Virus record (IMG/VR): IMGVR_UViG_3300033144_001419
Span: 1-25,750 of that record
Direction: 5' to 3' (one strand)
Length of the DNA: 25,750 bases
Source of the DNA: a virus
Position numbers and translations under genes: made by a program. The notes beneath the pieces are model-generated. The model saw only the letters and a program-made list of their open reading frames with translations. It searched no databases and was not told the DNA's origin. The stretch's first letter is position 1; every line of letters begins with the position of its first letter. Shown here piece after piece: positions 1 through 7,599 of the stretch.

Positions 1-1
1 G

Positions 2-640
2 ATGGAACTCATAAAAAACTTAAGGATACTTTTACAAAAATTAAAGAGGCAGTCTGTAAAGGAATCTGTAAAATCACCTGTAAAAAAGTATGTCTCAACT
101 GGTGTGAAAATAAATGCTGCTAAGATGACAAGGATAAGTAATCATGTAAGTTTTAAAGAAGGCATTTATAGTAGAACGGCTTTACGACGAGGAATAGATA
201 ATACTCCTGGGCCAGACCAATTAAAGTGTATGATGGAAATTGCAGAAAATGTATTTGAACCGTTAAGAGAATGGGTAGGGGGACCTATAAAGATTAATAG
301 TTTTTTTAGAGGTAGAAAATTAAATACTGCTATCGGGGGATCTAAAACCTCACAGCATATGAAAGGTCAGGCTATGGATATAGATGATACATTTGGGCAT
401 AAAACAAATGCTGAGATGTACCATTATATAAAAGATAATCTAATTTTTGATCAAATGATATGGGAATTTGGAGATGATCAGAATCCTAATTGGATTCATG
501 TTAGCTTTGTAACTCATAGAAAAAATAGGAGAAAGTTAACTGTAGCATATAAAGATGAGTTTGGAAAAACTAAATATATGCATACAGAAAAACATGGCAC
601 TAGAACTGGTGGATTAGGAGATACGGGACCAAGAGCATAA
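2..640 (+). CDS. M15-family zinc peptidase, putative endolysin or virion-associated lysin
   Basis: This 212-residue protein resembles the Peptidase_M15_3 type of D,D- or L,D-carboxypeptidase, which cleaves peptidoglycan stem peptides. The zinc-site pattern is visible: SQHMKGQAMD places His119 and Asp126, and WIHVSF places His166. Before this is a segment with the family's usual look (a GIDN.P stretch, then KINSFFR near residues 97-103). The N-terminal 45 residues are basic and show no signal peptide or membrane segment, so export would need a holin or delivery in the virion. The ATG is at bases 2-4, so the true start may lie upstream of the window and this ATG may be internal. It ends four bases before the terminase gene, suggesting co-transcription. 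The fold is fairly sure; whether it acts in lysis or in entry is not shown by the sequence. Confidence 0.82.
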   Translation: MELIKNLRILLQKLKRQSVKESVKSPVKKYVSTGVKINAAKMTRISNHVSFKEGIYSRTALRRGIDNTPGPDQLKCMMEIAENVFEPLREWVGGPIKINSFFRGRKLNTAIGGSKTSQHMKGQAMDIDDTFGHKTNAEMYHYIKDNLIFDQMIWEFGDDQNPNWIHVSFVTHRKNRRKLTVAYKDEFGKTKYMHTEKHGTRTGGLGDTGPRA

Positions 641-644
641 TATA

Positions 645-2663
645 ATGAATCATTTTCAAATAGTACCCTCCTTTGTAAACACAAGAGAATTTTCTTGTGA
701 GGCTAAGAATTTTATAAAAAATGGCTATTATACTAATTCGCCTCCAGGAACTTATGCATATAGAGAATATTGGGAAGAGCAAACTCGTAGGTGTATGGAA
801 GGTTTTGAGATCGGAGGAGTTAGAATTACAGGCGCTCATTATTTTTATCTAAACTTTACACAGATAAAAGCTACAGTAAAGCAGGGTAAAATAGAGAGAA
901 AAATTCTAACCTTTCCTTCTTTCTTAGATATGGATTATTATTACTTTATGGAAGTAGAATTAGCTAGACAAAATGGACAAGGTATCATTGTAGCTAAAGC
1001 TCGACGAAAAGGGTTTTCATATAAAAATGGTGCATTATGTGTATATCAATATAATTTCTATAGAGATTCAACAAGTATAATAGGAGCATATTTACAAGCA
1101 TATTCTGGAGCTACAATGAGTATGGCATTTGAGATGTTAAACTTTATTAATAAATATACAGCATGGGCAAAACGTAGAAATCCAGATAGACGAGATTTTG
1201 TGAAAGCAAGATTTAAAGAGGTAGTAGATGGTAAAGAAGTTTGGAATGGTTATAATAGTGAAATATTTACATTAACATTTAAAGATAACTTCTCAGCAGC
1301 TATTGGTAAAACAGCTGATTTAATGTTATTTGAAGAGGCTGGAAAATTTCCTAATCTTATTAATGCTTATATGGTAACTGCTCCAGTATTTAGAGATGGT
1401 AATGTTATGATTGGTATGCCACTAATATTTGGAACAGGGGGAGATATGGATGGAGGATCTAATGATTTTGCTGAAATGTTTTATAACCCAGAAAAGTATT
1501 GGTTACGACCTTATGAAAATATATGGGATGAAGGAGGAGCAGGAACTAATGCAGGATTCTTTATTGATGATATGTGGTACAAGCCCGGAAAGGTAACTAT
1601 GCCGGATACAGGAGAGGTGGTTAATATGGTAGACAGTGATGGGAATTCTAACAGAGAAGCAGCTGAAGCATTCTTAGATCAAGAACGTTCTATTTTAAAA
1701 ACTACTGATTCAAGAACTACTTGGGAAAAATATATTACTCAGTCTCCTAAAACTCCAAGAGAAGCTTTCTTAAAAACAAGTGGAAATATTTTCCCAACTA
1801 TTGAACTAAATGCTTGGCTAGCAGAAATAGAAGTAACAAAAAAAGCACAAGATATGGCTATGGTAGGAGAATTATATTGGGAAAAAGATATGGTTAAATG
1901 GATGCCTAATGCTGATTTAAAACCTATTAATAAGTTTCCATTAAAACCTAATGAAGATAAAACAGGGTGTATTGTTATATGGGAACATCCTTATAGAGAC
2001 GCTTCAGGAATAAGTCCTTATGGATTATATATAGCAGGAACTGACCCGTATGATCAAGATAGTTCTACAACAAGTTCTTTAGGAAGTACATTTATATATA
2101 AGACATTTCAAAAATTTGATAAGACATATAATTTACCAGTAGCTGAATATACAGGTAGACCAGAGACGGCAAAAGAATATTATGAGAATATTAGAAAACT
2201 TCTTACTTATTATAATGCGCAAACCTTATATGAAAATAACTTGAAAGGTTTGAAGATATACTTTGAGCAAAAGAAATGTTTACATTTACTTAAGCCTCAA
2301 CCAAGTATATTGAAAGATATTGTAAATAGAACTACAGTATCAAGAGGGTATGGTGTTCACATGAGTGAGCCAATAAAAGTACAAGCAGAAATATATTTAA
2401 GAGATTGGTTATTAGAAAAGAAAGGTGATGGAGAAGATGGTAGTGATAAATTAAATCTACATTCTATTCTTTCTATTCCTTTGTTAAAAGAACTAATTGC
2501 ATATGATAAAGATGGAAACTTTGACCGTGCTATAGCATTTATGTTATGTATTTTACATAGTCATGAAAACTATAATATAGATTTAGAAGCGCAATTTGAT
2601 TATGGAATGGGAGATAAGTTTTGGCGTACATCACACTTTAAAAAGAGAAAAGTAAGATTTTAA
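645..2663 (+). CDS. terL: Terminase large subunit (TerL)
   Basis: The 672-residue protein is the ATP-driven packaging motor, with an N-terminal ATPase and a C-terminal RNase H-like nuclease that cuts the concatemer. A Walker A-like stretch AKARRKGFSYK lies at residues 117-127 and a Walker B stretch DLMLFEE at 225-231, with the acidic pair Glu230/Glu231 as candidate catalytic residues. The nuclease half has an aspartate motif, AGTDPYD, with Asp467. Length and motif spacing fit phage TerL, and the flavour is that of Bacteroidota and crAss-like phages. It starts four bases after the peptidase gene and is followed by a 52-base AT-rich gap before the portal gene. No small terminase gene is recognisable in the window. 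Confidence 0.9.
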   Translation: MNHFQIVPSFVNTREFSCEAKNFIKNGYYTNSPPGTYAYREYWEEQTRRCMEGFEIGGVRITGAHYFYLNFTQIKATVKQGKIERKILTFPSFLDMDYYYFMEVELARQNGQGIIVAKARRKGFSYKNGALCVYQYNFYRDSTSIIGAYLQAYSGATMSMAFEMLNFINKYTAWAKRRNPDRRDFVKARFKEVVDGKEVWNGYNSEIFTLTFKDNFSAAIGKTADLMLFEEAGKFPNLINAYMVTAPVFRDGNVMIGMPLIFGTGGDMDGGSNDFAEMFYNPEKYWLRPYENIWDEGGAGTNAGFFIDDMWYKPGKVTMPDTGEVVNMVDSDGNSNREAAEAFLDQERSILKTTDSRTTWEKYITQSPKTPREAFLKTSGNIFPTIELNAWLAEIEVTKKAQDMAMVGELYWEKDMVKWMPNADLKPINKFPLKPNEDKTGCIVIWEHPYRDASGISPYGLYIAGTDPYDQDSSTTSSLGSTFIYKTFQKFDKTYNLPVAEYTGRPETAKEYYENIRKLLTYYNAQTLYENNLKGLKIYFEQKKCLHLLKPQPSILKDIVNRTTVSRGYGVHMSEPIKVQAEIYLRDWLLEKKGDGEDGSDKLNLHSILSIPLLKELIAYDKDGNFDRAIAFMLCILHSHENYNIDLEAQFDYGMGDKFWRTSHFKKRKVRF

Positions 2664-2684
2664 AGGGATTATTAGAATAATTTA

Positions 2685-2694
2685 TATATTTTTG
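2685..2694 (+). promoter_or_regulatory. TATATTTTTG element upstream of portal gene
   Basis: This decamer sits in the 52-base gap between terL and the portal gene, 21 bases before the ATG at 2716. It fits the Bacteroidota -7 consensus TAnnTTTG (as TATTTTTG) and recurs in front of the scaffold-candidate gene. No TTG -33 element is visible at the expected distance, so a host-type promoter is only partly supported. A phage-specific promoter is possible. The region is AT-rich and chance matches are likely. Confidence 0.4.
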
Positions 2695-2715
2695 TAAATT
2701 AATTAATTATGGATA

Positions 2716-4575
2716 ATGGAAGAAAACACAGGATCATATATTTTAGGAGACTTGCCTAGGCAGCGAGTATCTCGTAAAAAGAAAGGAAAAAAGTGGGGAC
2801 GAGCATGTATAGACGAGCTAGAGAAAATAACTTATGGTGATGTTAATTATAATGGTCGATCTTCAAGATATAAGAAACAAGTTAATTATGATTTGTTTAA
2901 TGGTAAATTAGACCAACAAGATTTTCAATATGTATTAAATCCTTTTGGGATCACTGAATCTCAGTTTCCTGCTACTATGCAGCATTATGATATTATTTCT
3001 CCAAAACTCCAGCTTTTAATGGGAGAGGAAATAAAGCGCCCATTTAATTTTAAAGTAGTATCTCATGATCCAGATGCTATTTCCAAATTAGAAGAAAAGA
3101 AAAAAGAGATGATGATGCAGTATCTTTATTCTGTAGTTGTTAGCCCAGAAGAGGAACAAGCACAACAACAAGAGATACAACAAATGCAGCAAACTGATCC
3201 TGAAGCTGCAGCAGCCTACCAACCAAAAACACCAGCCCAAATTGAAAGATATATTAATTATGAATATAAAGACTTAAGAGAAGTTACTGCTCAAAGTATT
3301 TTAGAATACTTATTAAAGGCAGATAATATAATGCTTAAGTTTAATGACGGGTTTAAAGACGCATTAATAGCAGGAGAAGAAATTTATTGGGTAGGAGATA
3401 TTTCTGGAAACCCAACAGTAAGAGTTTGTAACCCACTTGATATTCGAGTAATTTTAGATCCAGATTCACCGTGGATAGAAGATTCTCAAGCAGTGATTGA
3501 AGAAAGATGGCTAACACTTTCTACAGTTCTTGATGAGTATTATGAGTATTTAGATCCATCAGAAATTGATAGACTTGAGAATGGTATAGGTAAAAGAAAT
3601 GATAGTTCTACAGATATGAATTATCCATATGATGAATTTAATATTGTAAATGTAAAAAATGTATTAGATACAGTAGGTAATGGAGTTGCAGATCCAGGTA
3701 TGATTAAATCCTATAGAAATAATGGAATGATTCGAGTTATTCAAGTGGAATGGAAATCTATGAGAAAAATTGGAATCGTAACTTACTTTGATGATGTAGG
3801 ACAAATGCAAGAAGATATTGTTGATGAAATATTTGAAGTGCCTGAATACGCAGAGAAGAGAGGAAAGAAATGGTTATTTGATGGAGTAGAGTTACAGTGG
3901 TATTGGGTAAGTGAATATTGGGAAGGTACAAAAATTGCTGAAGATATTTATTGTAACATTAGAGCTAAGAAAAATCAACGTCGTGATATGGAGAATCCAA
4001 GCGATGTTAAATCTGGATATGTAGGTTACATATATAATGAAAGAAATTCTGAATCAATTTCATTAATAGATCGTATGAAACCTTTCCAGTATTTATATAA
4101 TATTATATACTACAGAACCGAATTAGCTCTTGCTAAATCTAAAGGTAAGGTAGCACTTATGGACATTTCTCAAATTCCTTCATCTGAAGGGTGGGATGTT
4201 TCTAAGTGGATGTATTATCTAGAATCAATGGGAGTTATGTTTATTAATTCCAGGGAAGAAGGTAATAGATCACAACAAGCAGCACCATTTAATCAATTTC
4301 AAAGTATTGATTTATCTATGGGTAATTATATTAATACTCATGTACAATTATTAGATGCAATTAAAACTGAACTTGGAGAATTATCTGGAGTAAGTAGACA
4401 GCGTCAGGGACAAGTACAAACTTCAGAGTTAGTAGGAAATACTGAAAGAGCTGTTACACAATCTTCTCATATTACAGAATTTTGGTTTTATAATCATAAC
4501 GAATGTAAGAAAAGAGTTTTAACTGCATTGTTAGAAGTTGCAAAGATGTCTTATAGAGATGGTAAAAAGATTTAA
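2716..4575 (+). CDS. Portal protein, N-terminal and core part
   Basis: The 619-residue product looks like the body of a crAss-like or Bacteroidota phage portal protein, the dodecameric DNA gate at one capsid vertex. Supporting features are a basic N-terminus, a KLQLLMGEEIKRPF stretch near residue 100, a Gln-rich insert near 140-170, and the place directly after terL. It ends at TAA 4573-4575 in mid-domain: the same frame continues without another stop through 5211, and the residues beyond the stop look like the usual continuation of this family. The ATG at 2716 is chosen over the ATG at 2709, whose frame does not give the portal sequence. The 619 residues seem short for this portal type, which I recall as nearer 800. 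The portal assignment is strong; the end point is uncertain. Confidence 0.82.
   Translation: MEENTGSYILGDLPRQRVSRKKKGKKWGRACIDELEKITYGDVNYNGRSSRYKKQVNYDLFNGKLDQQDFQYVLNPFGITESQFPATMQHYDIISPKLQLLMGEEIKRPFNFKVVSHDPDAISKLEEKKKEMMMQYLYSVVVSPEEEQAQQQEIQQMQQTDPEAAAAYQPKTPAQIERYINYEYKDLREVTAQSILEYLLKADNIMLKFNDGFKDALIAGEEIYWVGDISGNPTVRVCNPLDIRVILDPDSPWIEDSQAVIEERWLTLSTVLDEYYEYLDPSEIDRLENGIGKRNDSSTDMNYPYDEFNIVNVKNVLDTVGNGVADPGMIKSYRNNGMIRVIQVEWKSMRKIGIVTYFDDVGQMQEDIVDEIFEVPEYAEKRGKKWLFDGVELQWYWVSEYWEGTKIAEDIYCNIRAKKNQRRDMENPSDVKSGYVGYIYNERNSESISLIDRMKPFQYLYNIIYYRTELALAKSKGKVALMDISQIPSSEGWDVSKWMYYLESMGVMFINSREEGNRSQQAAPFNQFQSIDLSMGNYINTHVQLLDAIKTELGELSGVSRQRQGQVQTSELVGNTERAVTQSSHITEFWFYNHNECKKRVLTALLEVAKMSYRDGKKI
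4573..4575 (+). other. In-frame TAA interrupting the portal reading frame
   Basis: This TAA separates two ORFs that share one frame (both starts are 1 modulo 3). On either side the translation reads DGKKI, stop, YLGDDMMRTFLNID. A glutamine here would need only CAA in place of TAA and would give a GKKIQYLGDD junction like that of portal proteins I recall. An AGGAG stretch (4581-4585) and tandem ATGs (4591, 4594) follow, so reinitiation is possible. Sequencing error, a true nonsense change, suppression and a naturally split portal cannot be told apart here. Confidence 0.7.
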
Positions 4576-4590
4576 TATTTAGGAGATGAT

Positions 4591-5211
4591 ATGATGAGAA
4601 CATTTTTAAATATTGATGCAGAAGAATTTACTAATGCTAGTTATGGAGTCTTTGTATCTAATTCATCTAAAGATGATAGAGCATTAGAAAGTTTAAAACA
4701 ATTAGCTCAAGCTGCTTTACAAGCTGGGGTGGTTACTTTCACAGATGTAGCAAATATATTACAATCTGAATCTATTACTAAAGTTAGAAAAATGCTTGAA
4801 GCATCTCAAACAGAAGCAGAGAAAAAACAAGCTCAAGCTCAACAGGCTGAACAACAAGCGGCTCAACAAGCTCAACAGGCTCAGTTACAAATGGAGCAAG
4901 AGAAAGAAAATAGAGAAGATGCTCGTAAACAATTAGATTCTGATACTAAAATTAAAGTAGCTATGATTAATGCTGAAGCTAAAATGATTGATGCTGATGA
5001 AAATAATGATGGTTATGTAGATCATACAGAAGCAAAACGAGGAGCACAAGAAGCTGCTGATAATGCTAAAATGCAAATGGAAAGAGAAAAGATGACAGCT
5101 GAACTTGGATTGAAGAGAGAAGAAATGCAAGAAAAGAAAAGATCGAATAAAGCAGAGGAATCTATAAAGCGAACGGCAGCCAAGAATAAACCTACACCTA
5201 ATGCAAAATAA
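4591..5211 (+). CDS. Portal C-terminal part (separate ORF): coiled coil with EF-hand-like loop
   Basis: The 206-residue ORF is in the same frame as the portal gene, 15 bases after its stop. Residues 1-70 (MMRTFLNIDAEEF..., then a YGVFVSNSSKD stretch) look like the region that follows the portal core in crAss-like phages. Residues 70-125 are Gln/Ala/Glu-rich and should form a long coiled coil. Residues 136-147 read DENNDGYVDHTE, an exact EF-hand loop pattern with acidic or Asn ligands at loop positions 1, 3, 5, 9 and 12 and Gly at 6. The rest is charged helix. If translated separately, the ATG at 4591 or 4594 would be used, behind an AGGAG that is unusual for this genome. The best reading is the C-terminus of the portal, made by readthrough or as a second subunit; an independent internal virion protein is the alternative. 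Confidence 0.7.
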   Translation: MMRTFLNIDAEEFTNASYGVFVSNSSKDDRALESLKQLAQAALQAGVVTFTDVANILQSESITKVRKMLEASQTEAEKKQAQAQQAEQQAAQQAQQAQLQMEQEKENREDARKQLDSDTKIKVAMINAEAKMIDADENNDGYVDHTEAKRGAQEAADNAKMQMEREKMTAELGLKREEMQEKKRSNKAEESIKRTAAKNKPTPNAK

Positions 5212-6265
5212 AAGTTTTAGTGAATATAGAAAAGCCAGATTTGGAAGAGGTGTAGATAAACCAATACCTCGTGAAAATCATATGTTTGTTCGTAGGCTTA
5301 GTACTGGGGGTAATCCAGAGTGGAATAAAAGAGCTAAAGCGGAATATGGAAAAACAATAGAACCTCCTGTAGATGAAAGAGCTCTTAGAGATAATGTTGA
5401 TTTAATACAATCTACAGTTCCGACAGATACTGGTTCTACACCTAAGATTAATGTTGATACACTTCAAACACAACTTGCAGAGATCCCTGTTAAAAAAGAT
5501 GCGACTAAGATTACAGTTAATAAACATGGGTGGGCAGATCTAGAGTCTTATAGAAAAAAGAAAGAGGATACTGAATTTATTACTAATACTCAAAACTATT
5601 TAGCAGACCAGGGTTGGGATATTGTAAGTGATGGAGCATTTGGAAATAAAACTTATAGTGCAATGAATGAGTATCTAGTTAATAAAAAATTAGAGAATTA
5701 TTCTGGAACTCATTTCACAGAGGATCAATTCTATGATCAAATATATAAAGAGTCTCATGGAAAGAATAATAAAGTTTCTCCAAGAGGGGCTATAGGTCTT
5801 GCACAATTTATGCCATCTACATTTGCTTGGGCAAAAGAAAAAGGATGGATTCCAGAAACAGCTAAGATTACAGATCCAGCTGCACAGTCTTTAGCTCAAA
5901 GAAAATATATGGATCACTTATATGAAGATATAGATAATGTAGCTTCAGCCGGAAGTGATAAAGAAGAAAGACAGGCTAGAGCTTTTGCTGCATATAATCA
6001 TGGCCCAGATAATTTTAATGAATTCTGGGGAAAACTTACAAAGAAACAAAAAGAAGAAGGTTGGAAAACATGGTACAAATTAGCTAATGATGAAACTCAG
6101 AAGTATGTATTATGGATGATGGATAAATCGGAATATAAAAGACTATACAATACTCCAGAAACAAGAACAAGAAAAGATGGAACTACTTTTAAAACTTCGA
6201 AATGGAATGATGTATATTATGGATATGAAAATTGGAGGAACCAAAATCACATATATAGGTATTAA
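5201..6265 (+). CDS. Lytic transglycosylase-like (SLT) protein with peptidoglycan-binding-like repeat
   Basis: The 354-residue protein has a goose-lysozyme/SLT-type domain that cleaves the glycan backbone of peptidoglycan. YKESHG places the candidate catalytic Glu184. It is followed by SPRGAIGLAQFMPST (about 194-208), the usual second SLT motif, and by AAYNHGP near residue 267, the third. Before it, residues about 124-165 (NTQNYLADQGW, then DGAFGNKTYSAMNEY) resemble a PG_binding_1 repeat. The first 100 residues are unrecognised and probably extended. There is no signal peptide. The gene overlaps the end of the portal C-terminal ORF by 11 bases in another frame. Its place among head genes argues for a virion component delivered at infection rather than a late lysis enzyme; this is inference. 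Confidence 0.8.
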   Translation: MQNKSFSEYRKARFGRGVDKPIPRENHMFVRRLSTGGNPEWNKRAKAEYGKTIEPPVDERALRDNVDLIQSTVPTDTGSTPKINVDTLQTQLAEIPVKKDATKITVNKHGWADLESYRKKKEDTEFITNTQNYLADQGWDIVSDGAFGNKTYSAMNEYLVNKKLENYSGTHFTEDQFYDQIYKESHGKNNKVSPRGAIGLAQFMPSTFAWAKEKGWIPETAKITDPAAQSLAQRKYMDHLYEDIDNVASAGSDKEERQARAFAAYNHGPDNFNEFWGKLTKKQKEEGWKTWYKLANDETQKYVLWMMDKSEYKRLYNTPETRTRKDGTTFKTSKWNDVYYGYENWRNQNHIYRY

Positions 6266-6378
6266 AGAGACATAAAAAGCTATAATAAATTAAAAAAATT
6301 TTATTTTTTTTCCTGAAAAGGTTTTTTAGTATTAAAAATTAAATATATTTTTGTTGAATTCTTAAAAATTTAAATAAC
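6266..6378 (+). other. AT-rich intergenic region before the head genes
   Basis: This 113-base gap is the longest in the window. It is made largely of A and T runs, including a T-rich run around 6300-6312 and another at 6321-6327. No convincing terminator hairpin is present: the only GC pairing is a three-base CCT/AGG stem around GAAA. A TATATTTTTG element lies near its 3' end. It probably carries the promoter of the head operon. Confidence 0.5.
6344..6353 (+). promoter_or_regulatory. TATATTTTTG element upstream of scaffold-candidate/capsid operon
   Basis: This is identical to the decamer at 2685-2694 and stands 25 bases before the ATG at 6379, in the largest intergenic gap. It fits TAnnTTTG, the Bacteroidota -7 motif, without a clear -33 partner. 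Its place before the scaffold and capsid genes makes a late promoter plausible. Confidence 0.42.
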
Positions 6379-7563
6379 ATGTCAGAAGAAAACAGTAATC
6401 CATTAGAAGGATTTAAAAATTTAGCAGCTGATATAATGCCTGCTGAAAATCTAGAAATTAAAGATGTTCAAGAAATTCCAGAAGAAAACTTAATTGAGAC
6501 ATTAGGGGCAGATACTGGAGTAAAAGATTTAACTGATACAAAGCTTGATGAAGGCGAAACAGTTAATATGGACAAAGAAAAAAAGGAGGAGAAAGAAGAT
6601 AAAGAATCTCTTACTCCTGATAATTTAGAAATTGCATATAAGGATGAGATTCCTGAAGGAGAAGTAACAGAAGAAGAAATTCAAGAAGATGTTACATCTG
6701 AAGATGAGACTTCTCAATTAAGTGTTATTGCAAACTTTCTAAAAGATGAAGGAATCGTAGATTTCGACGAAGAAGAATTTGAAGACTCTGAAGAAGGGTT
6801 TCAAAAAATTATTCAAAACGAAATAAGTAAAGGTATTGAAAAGTATAAACAAGATCTTGATCCGCTTGCTCAAGAATTTATTGAGTATGTAGATAAAGGA
6901 GGAGATCCACAGAAATTTGTTCAACAAACAAGTGATGTTGATTTTTCTAAGATAGATGTTAAGATGATCGAAGGTAAAGAGAATCTTCAAAAACAATTAG
7001 TTGCAGAACTAATGAGACGTGAAGGTTTTAACCAAGACGAAATTCTTTCAGATATTCAAGATTTTGTTGATGGAGGTTTGATAGGTAAGCGTGCAAATAT
7101 AGCTTTAAGTAAATTAAAAACTATGCAAACCAAACAAAGAAAAGCTCTTCTAAAAGAACAAGAAACTGCAGCATTAAAGAGAGAAGAAGAGCATAAGACT
7201 TTCCTTAGTAGTTTAAAGGAAGATATTGAATCTAGAGAAGAAATCGCTGGATTTAATTTAGGCAAGAAGAAAAAGGATTTCTATGATTATATAACTAAAC
7301 CTGATAGAAAGACTGGGAAAACTCGACTGGTGATGGATTCGGAAAAAGACGAAGATTCTCAACTTAAGATGGCTTGGTTATATTACAACAAGTTCGATTT
7401 CACAAAGATTGAAAAAAAGGCTAGAACAAAAGCTACGTCTTCATTAAAGGCAAATCTAGAACGAGCTTCTAATATTTCTACTAAGAAATTGAAGAGCAAG
7501 ACTAGAACTAAAACCACTGATGGAGATATTGATTTCAGTTTATTTGAAAATGCGCTTAAATAA
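6379..7563 (+). CDS. Acidic putative scaffolding protein
   Basis: The 394-residue protein is strongly acidic in its first 200 residues (many Glu and Asp, runs such as EEEFEDSEEG) and Lys-rich and helical later, with coiled-coil character around 240-290 and a basic C-terminal tail (KKLKSKTRTKT). It has almost no aromatic-rich core and, as far as I can see, no cysteine. An acidic helical protein with a basic C-terminus, coded directly upstream of the major capsid gene, is the usual picture of a phage scaffolding protein, whose basic tail binds the capsid protein during procapsid assembly. No protease motif is seen. The role rests on position and composition, not on a recognised domain. Confidence 0.6.
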   Translation: MSEENSNPLEGFKNLAADIMPAENLEIKDVQEIPEENLIETLGADTGVKDLTDTKLDEGETVNMDKEKKEEKEDKESLTPDNLEIAYKDEIPEGEVTEEEIQEDVTSEDETSQLSVIANFLKDEGIVDFDEEEFEDSEEGFQKIIQNEISKGIEKYKQDLDPLAQEFIEYVDKGGDPQKFVQQTSDVDFSKIDVKMIEGKENLQKQLVAELMRREGFNQDEILSDIQDFVDGGLIGKRANIALSKLKTMQTKQRKALLKEQETAALKREEEHKTFLSSLKEDIESREEIAGFNLGKKKKDFYDYITKPDRKTGKTRLVMDSEKDEDSQLKMAWLYYNKFDFTKIEKKARTKATSSLKANLERASNISTKKLKSKTRTKTTDGDIDFSLFENALK

Positions 7564-7599
7564 TTGAGTATAATTTATTAACTAAAAAAGAAAAAGTGA

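Noticed and set aside
4591-4596. Reading the ORF at 4591 as a wholly independent gene because of AGGAG before tandem ATGs
   Set aside because: The AGGAGATGAT bases also encode the L-G-D-D residues expected in the portal continuation, so the Shine-Dalgarno resemblance may be accidental. It is kept only as a possible reinitiation site.
6290-6330. Possible terminator in the AT-rich gap before the head operon
   Set aside because: The only GC-containing stem is three pairs (CCT/AGG around GAAA). A and T runs can pair but would be weak, and no stem of useful strength precedes a T run.
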